Shown in pieces: positions 12,531 to 24,187 of a stretch of DNA of 64,000 nt. Position numbers and translations under genes: made by a program. Position 1 is the stretch's first letter; each line of letters begins with the position of its first letter. The stretch is from Linanthus parryae (Eukaryota > Streptophyta > Magnoliopsida > Ericales > Polemoniaceae). The stretch spans positions 79,277,495-79,341,494 of the forward strand of contig JALGPY010000005.1 of NCBI GenBank assembly GCA_023055425.1, written 5' to 3'. The notes under the pieces are model-generated. The model saw only the letters and a program-made list of their open reading frames with translations, searched no databases and was not told where the DNA came from.

Positions 12531-12540
12531 AAGTGGGAGA
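12531..12540 (+). promoter_or_regulatory. Copia polypurine tract
   Basis: AAGTGGGAGA lies directly before the 3' LTR (one C intervenes) and is the expected plus-strand DNA primer. Confidence 0.8.
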
Positions 12541-12541
12541 C

Positions 12542-13979
12542 TGTTGGAATAGATGCCCTAGAGGCAATCTAGTTTAGTATGAATTTATTTGTGGCTAGAA
12601 ATTCATTTACTATTTATTGGATATTTAATATAATGAAGTCCTTAGATTTACAATTGTGTTGTTTATCTTAAATATCCCTAGTCCAGTATAATGATTAATA
12701 GGACAATCATCTATAGACTAGTATGGGGTTGGATTGATATGGAGATATCACGATCCAACACATAGGCGTGCATTAGGGAATGTTGCACTGGATTGACCCA
12801 TCTCCGAGAAGGCTACATACACGTTATGTTGAGTCACAAGCGCTTCTCGCGGTACAATGGTATTGTCATCCTTAGACTTGAAGTCACTAGATATTCTAGT
12901 GGTGGTTTATTGTGATTTTGGTAGCGTTAACCGCTACACCGTAACTGGGTAGTTATAAAGGCGTGTACTGGATACAATAAGAAGCAAGCTTAGAGATCGT
13001 AGTGGACGTAGATAGAATTTGTCCCTCCCACATAACGGGAGCAAATATCCTAGGCCACTCGAGGGATAGTGCTTATAGAATGTCTGGCCAGACTCAAATA
13101 AATCAATATGGGATATTTATGTTATTTGCACGAATAAGGCTATTCCCATGGATCGAGAAACTATGGATTGTATATACGAGTGTGACTTGTATGTCTCGTG
13201 TCCAATCCGGATATAGAGACAAAGGGGTGAGACAATTACTTGTACAAAATGTTGTCAAGATGACTATTCTATTAGTTGGCTAGAATGGATGTTTTGCTAG
13301 AAACCGCTCCATATTAGCAAATAGTTGCTACCAACTAGATGGAACCTATGGGGTCACACGCTACATAGAGTTAAACTAGATTTGGGAATTAATTAATAGG
13401 ATTAATTGATTAGAATGATCACTTTGTAAAATCTTCCAAACTTAGTATGAACTAATTTGCAAGGAAGGGACTAAATCGAATTCTAGTAGGACTAGAATAA
13501 GTCCTTTAGGTAGTTGGCAAGGAGTTGTTGGAATATATAAAGGACCATCCTTCCTTCCTTCCCATAGAACGTATGCTCATTATTGAACATAACAAGAGTG
13601 GGAGAGAACAAAACGAGAGAGAGAGAGAGAGCAACAAGTAAAGGAGCCGACCGCCCCTTTGCCTGCCGCCCGTCCGGTCGGCCACAAGGAGGCTGAGACC
13701 CTCCTTTTGGGTCTCGTTTTGCGTGATTCTTCTTCCTCTTCCTCTTCCGGGCTAGCACCAAGGACTTGGGTGATTCTAGGATCAACTCTAGGCGTGGATC
13801 AACCATAGAGAACGTGACACAATTCGCGTTTGAAGTCATCAAAGGAGAACCCTAAGGTGTGTTATTGATTTCTTACCCTCACCATCGTTATGTCTCTTGA
13901 CTTGTGATCCTTGGAGGGTTTTGCATGGTTTTATGATTGTTTGTGTTTCCGTTGCGCATCCATGAATCAAAACCCTACA
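12542..13979 (+). repeat. Copia 3' LTR
   Basis: Second copy of the 5582-7017 LTR, starting TGTTGGAATAG and ending AACCCTACA, then the TAATG duplication. Differences from the 5' copy are scattered point changes and short indels such as a longer GA run near 13615-13630, which argues for an insertion that is not very recent. Confidence 0.95.
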
Positions 13980-13984
13980 TAATG

Positions 13985-14663
13985 CACCATAAATGGCGTC
14001 TTAATGATAGACTCGTAAGGACACGTTCGACCGTGTATATAGGGAACGTTACACATGTCCGCAAATAACGGAGACCGTTTTGAGATAGACCGTGTTTATA
14101 GGACGTGGTCATTAAGCCTCTCAAAGCAGTTACAAGGGGTCGCGCGTGAGCTTGGTTGTCGTTAGCGCGCAACGGACCTTACTCTAGCCACCAAACCACA
14201 AGTCCCTACAAGTCTCGTGCGGTTGGTACGCGAGGACCCTGTCTCACAGCCCCCAAGTGGATAAGCATGGGTGGTGATCGGATGTATATGGAGCACAACT
14301 AGGTGTGCTGGATGACCGCCACGTAGCTCTGATCTGCCTGTCTGGAAAGCACCATCTACAGTAATGTACTTCCGCTATGTTGGCTACTCGATCATGATTT
14401 TAACTGGATCCCTATTATTTATTTATTAATGAGACATCATTTCTTTACATGCTTTGTTATTAGTTTATTCACCCGTTTGCTGATGTTTCGAAATTGTGGT
14501 ATTGGCCTTGCTACTTTTAAAACCACCGCATGTACCACGACTTGGGGATGCGTAAGGCGAGGATAGCAACGAAGATAGCTTAATCATGTTCTCATTTTAT
14601 TTATTGAACACTTAGATGTCGTTTAAATAATTTAGACAATTTCCATAACGTTTGTATGCCCGT
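13985..14663. other. Continuation of the gypsy LTR (to about 14360), then unassigned DNA
   Basis: By position, the DNA right of the TAATG duplication must be the other side of the copia target, the gypsy LTR/leader. I see no coding frame. A CTACA at 14356-14360 could be the outer LTR end. I recognise nothing from there to the hAT-type element. Confidence 0.4.
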
Positions 14664-14671
14664 GTTTGAGG

Positions 14672-15595
14672 CAGGGCCGACTCAATAGGTAAGCGGTTGA
14701 AGTGCTTGCTTAGGGCACCACGATTGAAGGGGGCATCATATTTTAAAAAATTATTGTTTACTATATTTATATTTATCCATATCTTAATTTTTCTTTTCAA
14801 AATTCTAATCCATTTATGATTCCTATAAATTGATTCCCATCCTTATCGTGGGAGGAAACAAATCCTTAACTCCCTCAATCTCCACAATTTTCTCCTAATA
14901 TCTTGCATAAATCACATTATAAACTTCCTGGCACGTTATTTCTCTCTAACTCTCTAAACTTTCTCCTAATCTCTGAACAGTCATACCTTCTCTGTGACTC
15001 CTAACTTTTTTCCCTAAAAGAGCTCCGAACTTTTCTACTATCAAGTCGTTTCTTCAACAAAGTCCCATAATCATCTCAATTCATTGAAATTTCTATTCGG
15101 CGACCCTAGCATACTTGACCAATTCCTAGATGTGTAATTTGACATTTTGTGAACGTTGCATTTCATCTTTTTTTAAAAAAAAAAATATTGCATCATATAG
15201 CCGGGTTCGAATCGGGACCTCATGCAGGGGCTTCAAAACACTCTACCACATAGTTGTCACTCATTTGCATGTTTATCTCAATTTTGATGAACTCTTAAGT
15301 TAATTTTGTTTTTCAATTTTATGACTAATTTGCGCAAAATAGTACCGTTAAGCTTGGCTAATCTCTAAATGTGTAAGAAAGTTGGCTAATCTCGTGTACA
15401 ATGAGGGTATCATATCTGAGTGATGATGTAATGGTCTGCTCAAAGAAAAATATTGATGTATTAGTCACTTAATTTTATCGTATCTCACTTATCGGTGTTG
15501 ATGGTGATGTAATTTTCTAAAAATTTTATAGTATAGATAAAGGGCCTCAGATTTGTTAGCCGCTTAGGGCAACCAAAAATGTTGAGCCGGCCCTG
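14672..15595. mobile_element. Non-autonomous hAT-type DNA transposon
   Basis: A 924-bp element with terminal inverted repeats: CAGGGCCGACTCAA on the left, TTGAGCCGGCCCTG on the right, one mismatch over 14 bases. A perfect 8-bp target duplication GTTTGAGG lies at 14664-14671 and 15596-15603. An 8-bp duplication with CAGGG termini is typical of hAT. Subterminal copies of a CCGCTTAGGGCA-like motif occur at both ends (about 14690-14720 and 15558-15572). No transposase frame is present, so it depends on a partner. It carries an antisense SINE copy. Confidence 0.93.
15178..15267 (-). repeat. tRNA-derived SINE copy inside the hAT element
   Basis: On the minus strand this begins CAAATGAGTG and contains a degenerate A box (GTGGTAGAG), then GAAGCCCCTGCATGAGGTCC and a B box with TTCGAACCC. 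It ends in an A/T run at about 15167-15188. It matches the SINE at 17027-17114 along its length and so is a second member of the same family. I could not define a target duplication. Confidence 0.75.
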
Positions 15596-15603
15596 GTTTG
15601 AGG

Positions 15604-17011
15604 CAAGGATATAATGTTTAGTTTTTGGCTCATTAAAACTTTAAACTTCTTGATTTTGTTAATTAGTGTTGAAGTTTCACCTCTGAACCAGTTTCACTTC
15701 TGAACCTCCTTGCATGCCGAGGGAAATCCTTGGATGCAGAGTGACACGTTGCGGTTTTCGATACATGGATATAGGGGGTGTTACATTATTAGTGAAGATC
15801 GATAGTCCAATTGAGTGGTGATTTATAACTGACAGACCAATTTGAACAGTTATTAGTTCAGTTGAGCTCATTAGTGAAGATCAACGGTCTGATTGAGAGA
15901 TGAGAAATAGTTGATCGTTCGATTTGATAAATTAACATTTCAATTGAGCTCACTAGTGAAGATCGATGGTCCGATTGAGTGGTGAGTCACACTTGACGGG
16001 CATGGAATATCGGCCGTTTTCCGGTCCCATGATCCAATCAACCACTCAATGTGGCTGAATCGGGGGTCTCCCAAAGTGTAGTGCAATCATGGATCGCCAC
16101 AGTCATTGAACTTTACCTAATACAGAGCAAACCAACCCGTTTATTTCCCAAGCCTTTCAAATGAAAAATTAAAAAGGATAACTTGGTTGTCCATTAGTTT
16201 TGGTCTTTGAGAAATTGGTACCAAGTACCAACTTATCAATCACAATCTTACTACTATAGTAGGTGCCCACCGTTGAAGAGATGCATTTTCAAGCTTGATT
16301 TGTCCTTCAAGGCGCCATCTTCACCACCTCAGATGTAAAAGAAGTTATCTGAGGGAGACTGATTCACGACTTAGCTCCCCCTTATTCATCAGCAACATGC
16401 CATCTCCTGTTGAGACCCATTTTCAAACAATACCCGCTTCCTCGTGTCCAAATATAGATGAACGACTTGTCTTCAGTTTCTCATGATGACAATTATGCTG
16501 GAAAATGTAAGAAATAACTAGTCATGAAAATCGAAGTACTCGGTGGATGCTGGGAGGGGCAGGGACGCTTGACGATCAAATCAGTGACTTGTATGAGAAA
16601 TTATAATCAGGGTAAACATAATGACAATTGTGCTTAACAAACCAATGATAAAGCGTTATAGAATATCACAAACAATCTTGGGAGATGAAAGGAGGATCAA
16701 TGATGTAACGAGACCTTACGAGGTTTGAGTTTGGTAGCGAAATGGACGAGAATAGCTCAATGAGCAAATTCATAACAAGTGTTCAATGTGTATTCACGAT
16801 ATGAGTCGAGAGATTCGTCTCCGGAGTCGTGTTCGGACTTACATATAAAGGAATGACTCTGGTCTCATCCTGAACACACCGTGTCGTGGCCTGATTAGCC
16901 GATGGAGGCTTAACAAAAAAGGTTTATGTGTCTTGCTTGAGAGTTGGCATCACAAGTGTCATAAGTAAGTTGGACACGTGGTTTGTTCGACATTTGCATT
17001 TGTATGGATCA
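15604..17011. other. Intergenic, no gene seen
   Basis: No frame here resembles a protein that I know. The only structure I see is the degenerate repeat at 15786-15990. Confidence 0.5.
15786..15990. repeat. Degenerate tandem repeat, about 83-bp period, three copies
   Basis: The core TTAGTGAAGATCGATAGTCC recurs with changes at about 15786, 15871 and 15953, each followed by a version of AATTGAGTGGTGA. Spacing is about 85 and 82 bases. The intervening sequence is less conserved. Confidence 0.65.
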
Positions 17012-17026
17012 ACACCGCCTGACTAG

Positions 17027-17114
17027 CAAATGGGTGCTAGCTCAGTGGTAGAGCGTTTGAAGCCCCTGCATGAGGTCCCGGGTTCGAACGACTATATGAT
17101 GTAACTCTAAAAAT
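17027..17114 (+). mobile_element. Short tRNA-derived SINE with 15-bp TSD
   Basis: The 88-bp insert starts CAAATGGGTG. It holds a near-perfect pol III A box (TAGCTCAGTGGTAGAGC) and B box (GGTCCCGGGTTCGAA), and ends CTCTAAAAAT. The flanks ACACCGCCTGACTAG at 17012-17026 and 17115-17129 are identical over 15 bases, as expected for LINE-assisted insertion. There is no matching acceptor stem, so it is not a working tRNA gene. It is very short for a SINE. Confidence 0.9.
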
Positions 17115-17129
17115 ACACCGCCTGACTAG

Positions 17130-18250
17130 ACTTTCATTTGGCATGGTTTTGTCTCGAACTACCAAGTCTGTCGGAGCAACACTGCATCATTGTTCAAAGC
17201 AACCTGGCAACTGGTCGACCGCTATACATCACTCTCATGAAAGGTGACTCACCACCACCCACCCTCTACCACCCAACCCTCCCCATCTGTTGATTTTTAA
17301 ATATTTGCGCCTAAACCCAAATTTTTAGCAATTTTTTTTTATAACGTGGAAATCCACAACCGTTTTATTTTAAGTGTACACTAGGTGAAATTCACTCTAG
17401 TGCAATAACGTGCAAACCATATTACAGAAGACTGACATGCTCTCAGTTAAGATACCAATATGTAACTCTTAGGTTAAAGTTCGAACTCAAGATTTTCAGG
17501 CAAATGCTGAAAGATCTTAAGAGTGCAAACCGACCAACTTAACTGCAATACGAAGAATAACTGTTTTAGTATCTTTGCTTTATAGTCTTGCAGTATTAGC
17601 TTGTGTTTATGTTATGTCTAGTTTATTGTTTTCCTTGCTAAGTAGTTGTGGTGGCCCAACTAACCCCAAAAACTAGAGGAATTTTTTAGTGCTCCAATAG
17701 AACACCACGTGGTGCTCTATGATACCAAAGTGCAGTACACAAATATACTTAACCATTAAATTAGTCATTTAGCTCAGATAAGGGGCTGATAAAGGCCCTG
17801 CAACATGCCATGTAACGGATTTAACAGTAACCACGATGAGCTTATCCGATTTTTGGCGTAATGAGAATAGAAACTGACAGCAATGTGGGGGGATAAATAA
17901 ATTCTCATGCCCGACCAAACAAAATCTCACGAACCAAAAAAAATGACACCCCAGGCAGCGTTTGTCTTTACCAGTTTTTCCATCAGAGGAGGATAAAGAA
18001 AATCCAGTTCTACAAGTAGCACCTGGGAAGTAGAAGTGGTGGTCAAGAGGTCCACCGACACACTCTCGAGCTAACACCACCAGTCATCTAAAGGACCGCG
18101 ACACTGTCAAGCTAAATGTCCACCGCAGCGCCACTAGTCCGGCACAAACTGGATTTTCTCTCGAGATTAGCAATTTCAGAAGATGATAATCTATGAACTT
18201 CCAAGGACTCTTGAACTGAACATATTTTGATAACCATTACAAAATCAATC
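17130..18250. other. Intergenic, downstream of CESA; nothing recognised
   Basis: AT-rich DNA with a T run near 17333. The 103-codon minus-strand frame at 17769-18080 has no recognisable motif and I treat it as chance. Confidence 0.5.
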
Positions 18251-18255
18251 CCACC

Positions 18256-18261
18256 TTTATT
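18256..18261 (-). terminator. Candidate CESA polyadenylation signal
   Basis: The minus strand reads AATAAA about 395 bases after the CESA stop codon. That gives a plausible 3' UTR of about 400 bases. Plant signals are loose, so this is only a candidate. Confidence 0.4.
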
Positions 18262-18654
18262 ATAGAGAGGATAATAAACAGTTTGCAGAAACCAGAACTA
18301 AAACAATCTAAATGCATACACAAAAGCTCTTCATACAGCGAAGAACATAAATGACGATGGATAATCTACATTATGAATCCCACGAACATACACGGTAGAG
18401 AGAGACCCTCTAAATCTCAGATCTCCCACCAAAATCCACAGCAGCGTGAAAACGTATCAAAAAGAATCGAAACCACAAAAGATAAACTTTGCAGAACGAA
18501 TATGAATGTGTCAGGCTTCAACCCTTTTCCCCCTCTCTTTATCTACACAACAAACCAACTCACGAATACGTTACAAACTCAATCTATACTAGTGATGATT
18601 TTCATCATTTAATCTAATCTTACCCGTGTTAATAGAGTGCCATCTTCTGCAACT

Positions 18655-21600
18655 TCAATCACAGTTCAAACCACAGACTTCCAATACAAGACCACCTTTT
18701 GCTAAGAACGGATTGACACGCACCCACAAGAGCGACATGATAGAAGCAAGAAGGATTGACCAAACAATAAGAATGGTTGGAACACCGTCTTGCTTACCCA
18801 TGAGACCTTTCAAGAAAGGGTAGAGATGGACAATGACCCATAGAGCAAAGAAGAGCCTTCCGAATAGCGGACCCCACGTCTCGTAGCCGTTACTGATGGC
18901 GTCGGAGATCCCGACCATGAAGCCGATGAAGTTCATAATCAGAAGGGTCATTGGTGGGAGCAAGAGCGAGGTCCATTTGAAGAGGTAGAGTTCTGAAAAC
19001 TCCCCGTCGTCTCCTCCTTTAGATGTAACGGTGAAATTGGTGTTGACACCTGCCAAAACCTTGAGAAGACCTTGGAAGAGCGCGAAGAGGTGAGATGAGG
19101 AACCACCAATCACCCAGAACTGCTCGTTTCTCCACCAGTCGTCGATGGTCACGCCTCCCCATCGCATCTCCAGGATGCTCGTGACTGCGATTGATAAGAA
19201 GAGGGCCATGAACACAATGCTCGCGTAGTTGCTAATCTGTGGATGGAAAAAGCATACAACTTGTTAGCTTACATAAATCAGAAAACTTGTTCATGTTCCG
19301 GGGACTGCAGATAACAAGCCATGTATATTTATCTTCATAGATTTTCATTCTCACAATTTGATGAGAAATATCTCGTGTGCCTTCTCTAGGAATGGTCAAC
19401 GTATTCAAGCTTTGGAAAAGCACAATTTGTTTTGGGGGGTTCGTTTGAGCTTAAAGGGCATCTACAAGCTTGTCAGCGAAAACAGATGTCTAAACTCGTA
19501 AAGTGAAACTGTATGATACTTTGCCCACAGCCCCACACCAAGTAGTCACAAGGAAAACATGAGCTTGATTTGACGAGATCGACTGGGTTTTCAGATAAAT
19601 TTGCTTATTACTCTAAATTAACAGCATAAATAATGGCTTCTTTATAGTTCCGTGAAGATACAAAAGGATTAGTTAATGCGAATATTGACAGACAATCTAA
19701 ATGAAAATCTGGAATATAACAAGGTTGACAGTAGCTGGTCCTGCATTTTTAGAAAAAGATACTCCCTAGTTTATCCTTTCCTATAATCGATACACCAAAA
19801 TGAGAGTCATATTACCAAAAAGTTACTTTTCAATTAGATTCCCACCATCCCCCTTTTCAAATCATTACCTTTTCACTTCCCAAGAGAAAATATCACATAC
19901 AACAAAGGACGTTTTATTAATTCTAGCAAGTCAAAAGTTAATTATTAATCTCCGTGAAAAGTCCACCCCGGCACTCAATTTGGAACGGAGGGAGCATCTA
20001 TTTGGGCAACATTAATCTCGCCAAAGTAATGGTGGTTACCCAACAACATATAGCAAATTATGATTCCTTAGAGGCACAGTATATGAATATGAACATTTAG
20101 CTGTTTACCAATGATGTAGCAAGATATGAAAAAGTAAAATTTCAGAATTTGGATGCTCACCGTGGGGACGATGAACTTCCCACTCAGAAGACAGATAGCG
20201 GGTAGCGTACAATAGACGACCAAGGGAATGGATGTCAATGGATAGACAACCGAGTTGATATATGAAAATCGCTCTAATGGTTTTAAACCGCATCCGTATC
20301 CATACCAGATGGGACAATGCCGACTAAATAATATTTCGACGGATCCGAGGGCCCACCGTAAAACCTGGTGGAGACGATCTGAGAGATTGATTGGAGCTGA
20401 CCCCTTAAATGCCGGTCTTTTCGGCATGCAGTACACCGATCGCCAGCCGTGGCAATGCATCTTGAAGCCAGTTAAGATATCCTCCGTAACCGAACCGTAA
20501 ATCCAACCAACCTGTGGTAAAATAGTAAAAATTGATATAAATAGCTTCATTTAGAAAAAGTCAAGGAAATAACCAAATTATAAAGCAAGGGAACATACCT
20601 CTTTTCCCCACTCTGTTTTGTCTTCGTAACCACAGCTAATGACGTGAACTGCCTCTTTCAAGAACGCCGCTGAACTTGCTCCTGACGGAGGCCCGCCCTC
20701 TTCAAGTAGTGTAGAAGCAACGAAAACCGGCGACTGACCAAACTTTTTCTCCAATTTAACTTGGGGCGTGAGAGCAGATTTTTCATTCTCTATCCCTGCA
20801 GCGAAGGAACCCTTATCAGGGAATGAAAGTAATGGGTGGTACTAATCACTAAGGACAAGTGATGCAGGATGGATTTCGTAGAAATATACGTCAGCTTCAG
20901 AAAAACAGTTTCGGTCCAAACACAGGACAAGGGGCAGAATTGAAGGAACGACATTCTAAATAGAACTCGTGCCTTTGCCACGAGCATCACCCTGATTTGG
21001 CCAAATCAGGCCGTTTAAGGGTCCGAATCATCAGTTTTCTATTTTCAAGAAATAGTTTCTTTATTAATTGTGATTTCGATTTGAACTCGATTTGGGTGAA
21101 TCTTTTAGCTGAGTATTTTATTAAGTTAGAATAATTATTTAGCTTTAATTTTAGAATTTATACCATACTTTGAATATTTAAACTTTTCAGCTATTTAAGT
21201 CCAGCTTGTGGACTGATTTTATCATGTTATGGAGTATTTAATTATTTTCGAAACCCTAGAGACGATTTCTCTCGGTTTATGCCTTTCTTTTTTATGCTCC
21301 CAAAATCGCCTAATTCAGTTCGGCGTCAGAACCCGGCTCTGATACCAACTCACGCCGAGGCTTCCACAAGAACTCTGGGCCAGATGAACTAAGATGGGAA
21401 GATGAAAGCATCATCATTTAAGCTCACTAAAGAGGCTTTTTCCAAGTGAATAAATGAATCGGATCTTCTCACAAGTACTATTACTAGGCCTATTGATAGC
21501 ACATTAATTTTGTATACAAAGTACTCACTGAATCTATCACATACCTCCAATTCCTTCCTCAATATTTTCAAGTGCGTGAATCTGCGTTGAAGCCTCTTTG

Positions 21601-22167
21601 CTCTTAGTCTTTTTCTTGTTCTCCTTGGTCTTCCCTTTCTTTGTTTTCTTTCTTGCTCCACCACAACAACAGTAGCACCATTTAGGCAAACAATTGCACG
21701 TCTTTCCAGGGGGTTTCTTCTTGGTGGGAGCATCATGGCCGTATAGTGCTTGCCTCCTAAAGACGCACCCAGTTCCAACGTAAATAGGTCCTTGGATACC
21801 ATCCAGTCCCTTCATATTTATCTGTTTTTTTTTTAAACCAAATAAAAAAGACACCAAATAAGCTTCTTGATGTAAATCGTATTAACACGAGCAGAAAAAG
21901 AATGTTTTTTACTTACATCAAAGAACACGACATTGCGGTTTGAGTATCTATCGTGACGATCAATACCATCAAACCGTTGTGGGAACTGCACATAGCATAT
22001 TCTCTTTCCAGACGTGGGGTCCATCATGAAACACATAGCTTCACGGAGTGCTTTACTGTTGTTTATGTAGTGATCACAATCCACATTCAGCATGTAAGGA
22101 GCATTTGTGATGACAGCCGATACTCGCATCTAAAAAAGTCCTTTAAAGTCAGACTAAACAAAATAAA

Positions 22168-22208
<41 letters not shown>

Positions 22209-24154
22209 TTACCAGAGCATTCATTGCACCAGCTTTTTTGTGGTGATCAAATCCTGGCCTCTTCTCACGAGAAACATAAACAAGACGAGGTAATTGATTT
22301 CCCTCAATGTCACGAACACCGTCATTACCTAGAAAGACCTGTAGAAGACAAATTAAACCGAATGAATCTCTAACCTTAATTATCACAAAACCAGATTTAC
22401 AAAGTCACAAGCCTCTTTGAAACACCTCCACACCTGAATCATTCCAGGATGATCCCTGACATTGTTCCCTGGCCATGGAGTTCCGTCCTGCATAGTCCAC
22501 CCATCCTCGGGAACCTTCTGTGACATTGCTACTAACCCATTGATCCTTACTTTAAACTCTTCATATTCCCTCTGTACGATTCAACAATACCGGAAGAAAA
22601 TGCGTCAAAACCAGTTCTAACCTAGGGCAAAACAATCAACTTACAAGGATATATGCTCCAGCTTTTTAACTGAATAAAACTGAAACTAACATACATAATA
22701 TAGGGTGGGTTTGGTGTGAGCCTTTTTGTGGATTTTAATCCAAAATCCACTTTTTGGCTTTTTTGGACTTTTTCTAAAGGTTTGGTGTGAGCTTTTCTGA
22801 GTGGATTCTGGATTTTGGATTCGTAGTGTTGAGTTGGTGGAAGAAAAAAGTTGGGGTTGATGAGATCTTTTGCGTCTTTTTTTTCCTCAAAACATTAGAA
22901 TGACAATATTGTCCTCATTCCTCAATTATAATTACACTCTTTTTGTTAGTTGAAGGTATAATGGTAACTTTCACTAAACAACAAAACTGCCACATCATTG
23001 ACTTTTTAACAGCACCAACTTTTTTTTTTTATCAAACTCGTACATTTTTGTTCTTGAACATTTGTTTCACAGACTTTTTTCACACCATCTTAAAAGACGG
23101 CTTAAAATCCAATAAGTTGACACCAAACTCTTCATATTCCCTCTGTACGATTCAACAATACCGGAAGAAAATGTGTCAAAACCAGTTCTAACCTAGGGCA
23201 AAACAATCAACTTACAAGGATATATGCTCAAGCTTTTTAACTGAATAAAACTGAAACTAACATACATAATATAGGGTGGGTTTGGTGTGAGCCTTTTTGT
23301 GGATTTTAATCCAAAATCCACTTTTTGGCTTTTTTGGACTTTTTCTAAAGGTTTGGTGTGAGCTTTTCTGAGTGGATTCTGGATTTTGGATTCGTAGTGT
23401 TGAGTTGGTGGAAGAAAAAAGTTGGGGTTGATGAGATCTTTTGCGTCTTTTTTTATCCTCAAAACATTAGAATGACAATATTGTCCTCATTCCTCGATTA
23501 TAATTACACTCTTTTTGTTAGTTGAAGGTATAATGGTAACTTTCACTAAACAACAAAACTGCCACATCATTGACTTTTTAACAGCACCAACTTTTTTTTT
23601 TATCAAACTCGTACATTTTTGTTCTTGAACATTTGTTTCACAGACTTTTTTCACACCATCTTAAAAGACGGCTTAAAATCCAATAAGTTGACACCAAACC
23701 CGCCCATACTTGATTCAATGTTGAAACTTGAAATAAGATAGCAACAATAAGAATAGAAAAAATGGTGCAAACCTTCATTGCACGACGTTCCCTTACAAAG
23801 GAGGGATCGACTTTGTTCTTAAGATAGTCAGCATTCTCAGTGAAATACCACTCGGGGGCACGTGGCTCAATACTGAACTTTTTGCAGAAAGGCACCCACT
23901 TCCTTGCGAATTCAGATGTCTCAGATAGAGCTTCAAAAGTGAGCATTGCGGCGCCATCATCTGAGACGTAGCAAGCAACCTTTTCTACAGGGTAGTCCAC
24001 AGCAAGTATGGACAGAACCGTATTTGCTGTAATAAGCGGAGGCTCCTTCGATGGATCGACTGTACTTACAAACACATCTATAGGAGCTAACTCTGATGGT
24101 TTTCCCTCTTTCTCATACCTGAAATCCAAATTCATCAACCATGAAATCAGACCA

Positions 24155-24187
<33 letters not shown>

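Larger units (their letters stand above)
5582..13979 (+). mobile_element. Full-length Ty1/copia retrotransposon, inactivated
   Basis: The element is 8398 bp and starts and ends with TG...CA. It is bounded by a perfect 5-bp target duplication TAATG (5577-5581 and 13980-13984). Order: 5' LTR, initiator-Met-type primer site, a 1.65 kb leader, gag-protease-integrase-RT-RNase H in the copia order, polypurine tract, 3' LTR. The LTRs are about 1436 bp and differ by scattered substitutions and small indels. The coding region has four in-frame stops, one frameshift and a deletion in RNase H, so it cannot move on its own. It is inserted into the LTR/leader region of the gypsy element on its left. A solo LTR of the same family sits in that same gypsy element in the opposite direction. 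Confidence 0.96.

Noticed and set aside
17027..17114. Possible tRNA gene
   Set aside because: A and B boxes are good, but the ends do not pair as an acceptor stem and a 15-bp target duplication flanks it, so it is a SINE.
17769..18080. 103-codon minus-strand frame downstream of CESA
   Set aside because: No recognisable motif and no splice or promoter context.
23193..23462. 89-codon minus-strand frame inside CESA intron 7
   Set aside because: It lies within the duplicated MITE and is not part of any CESA protein.
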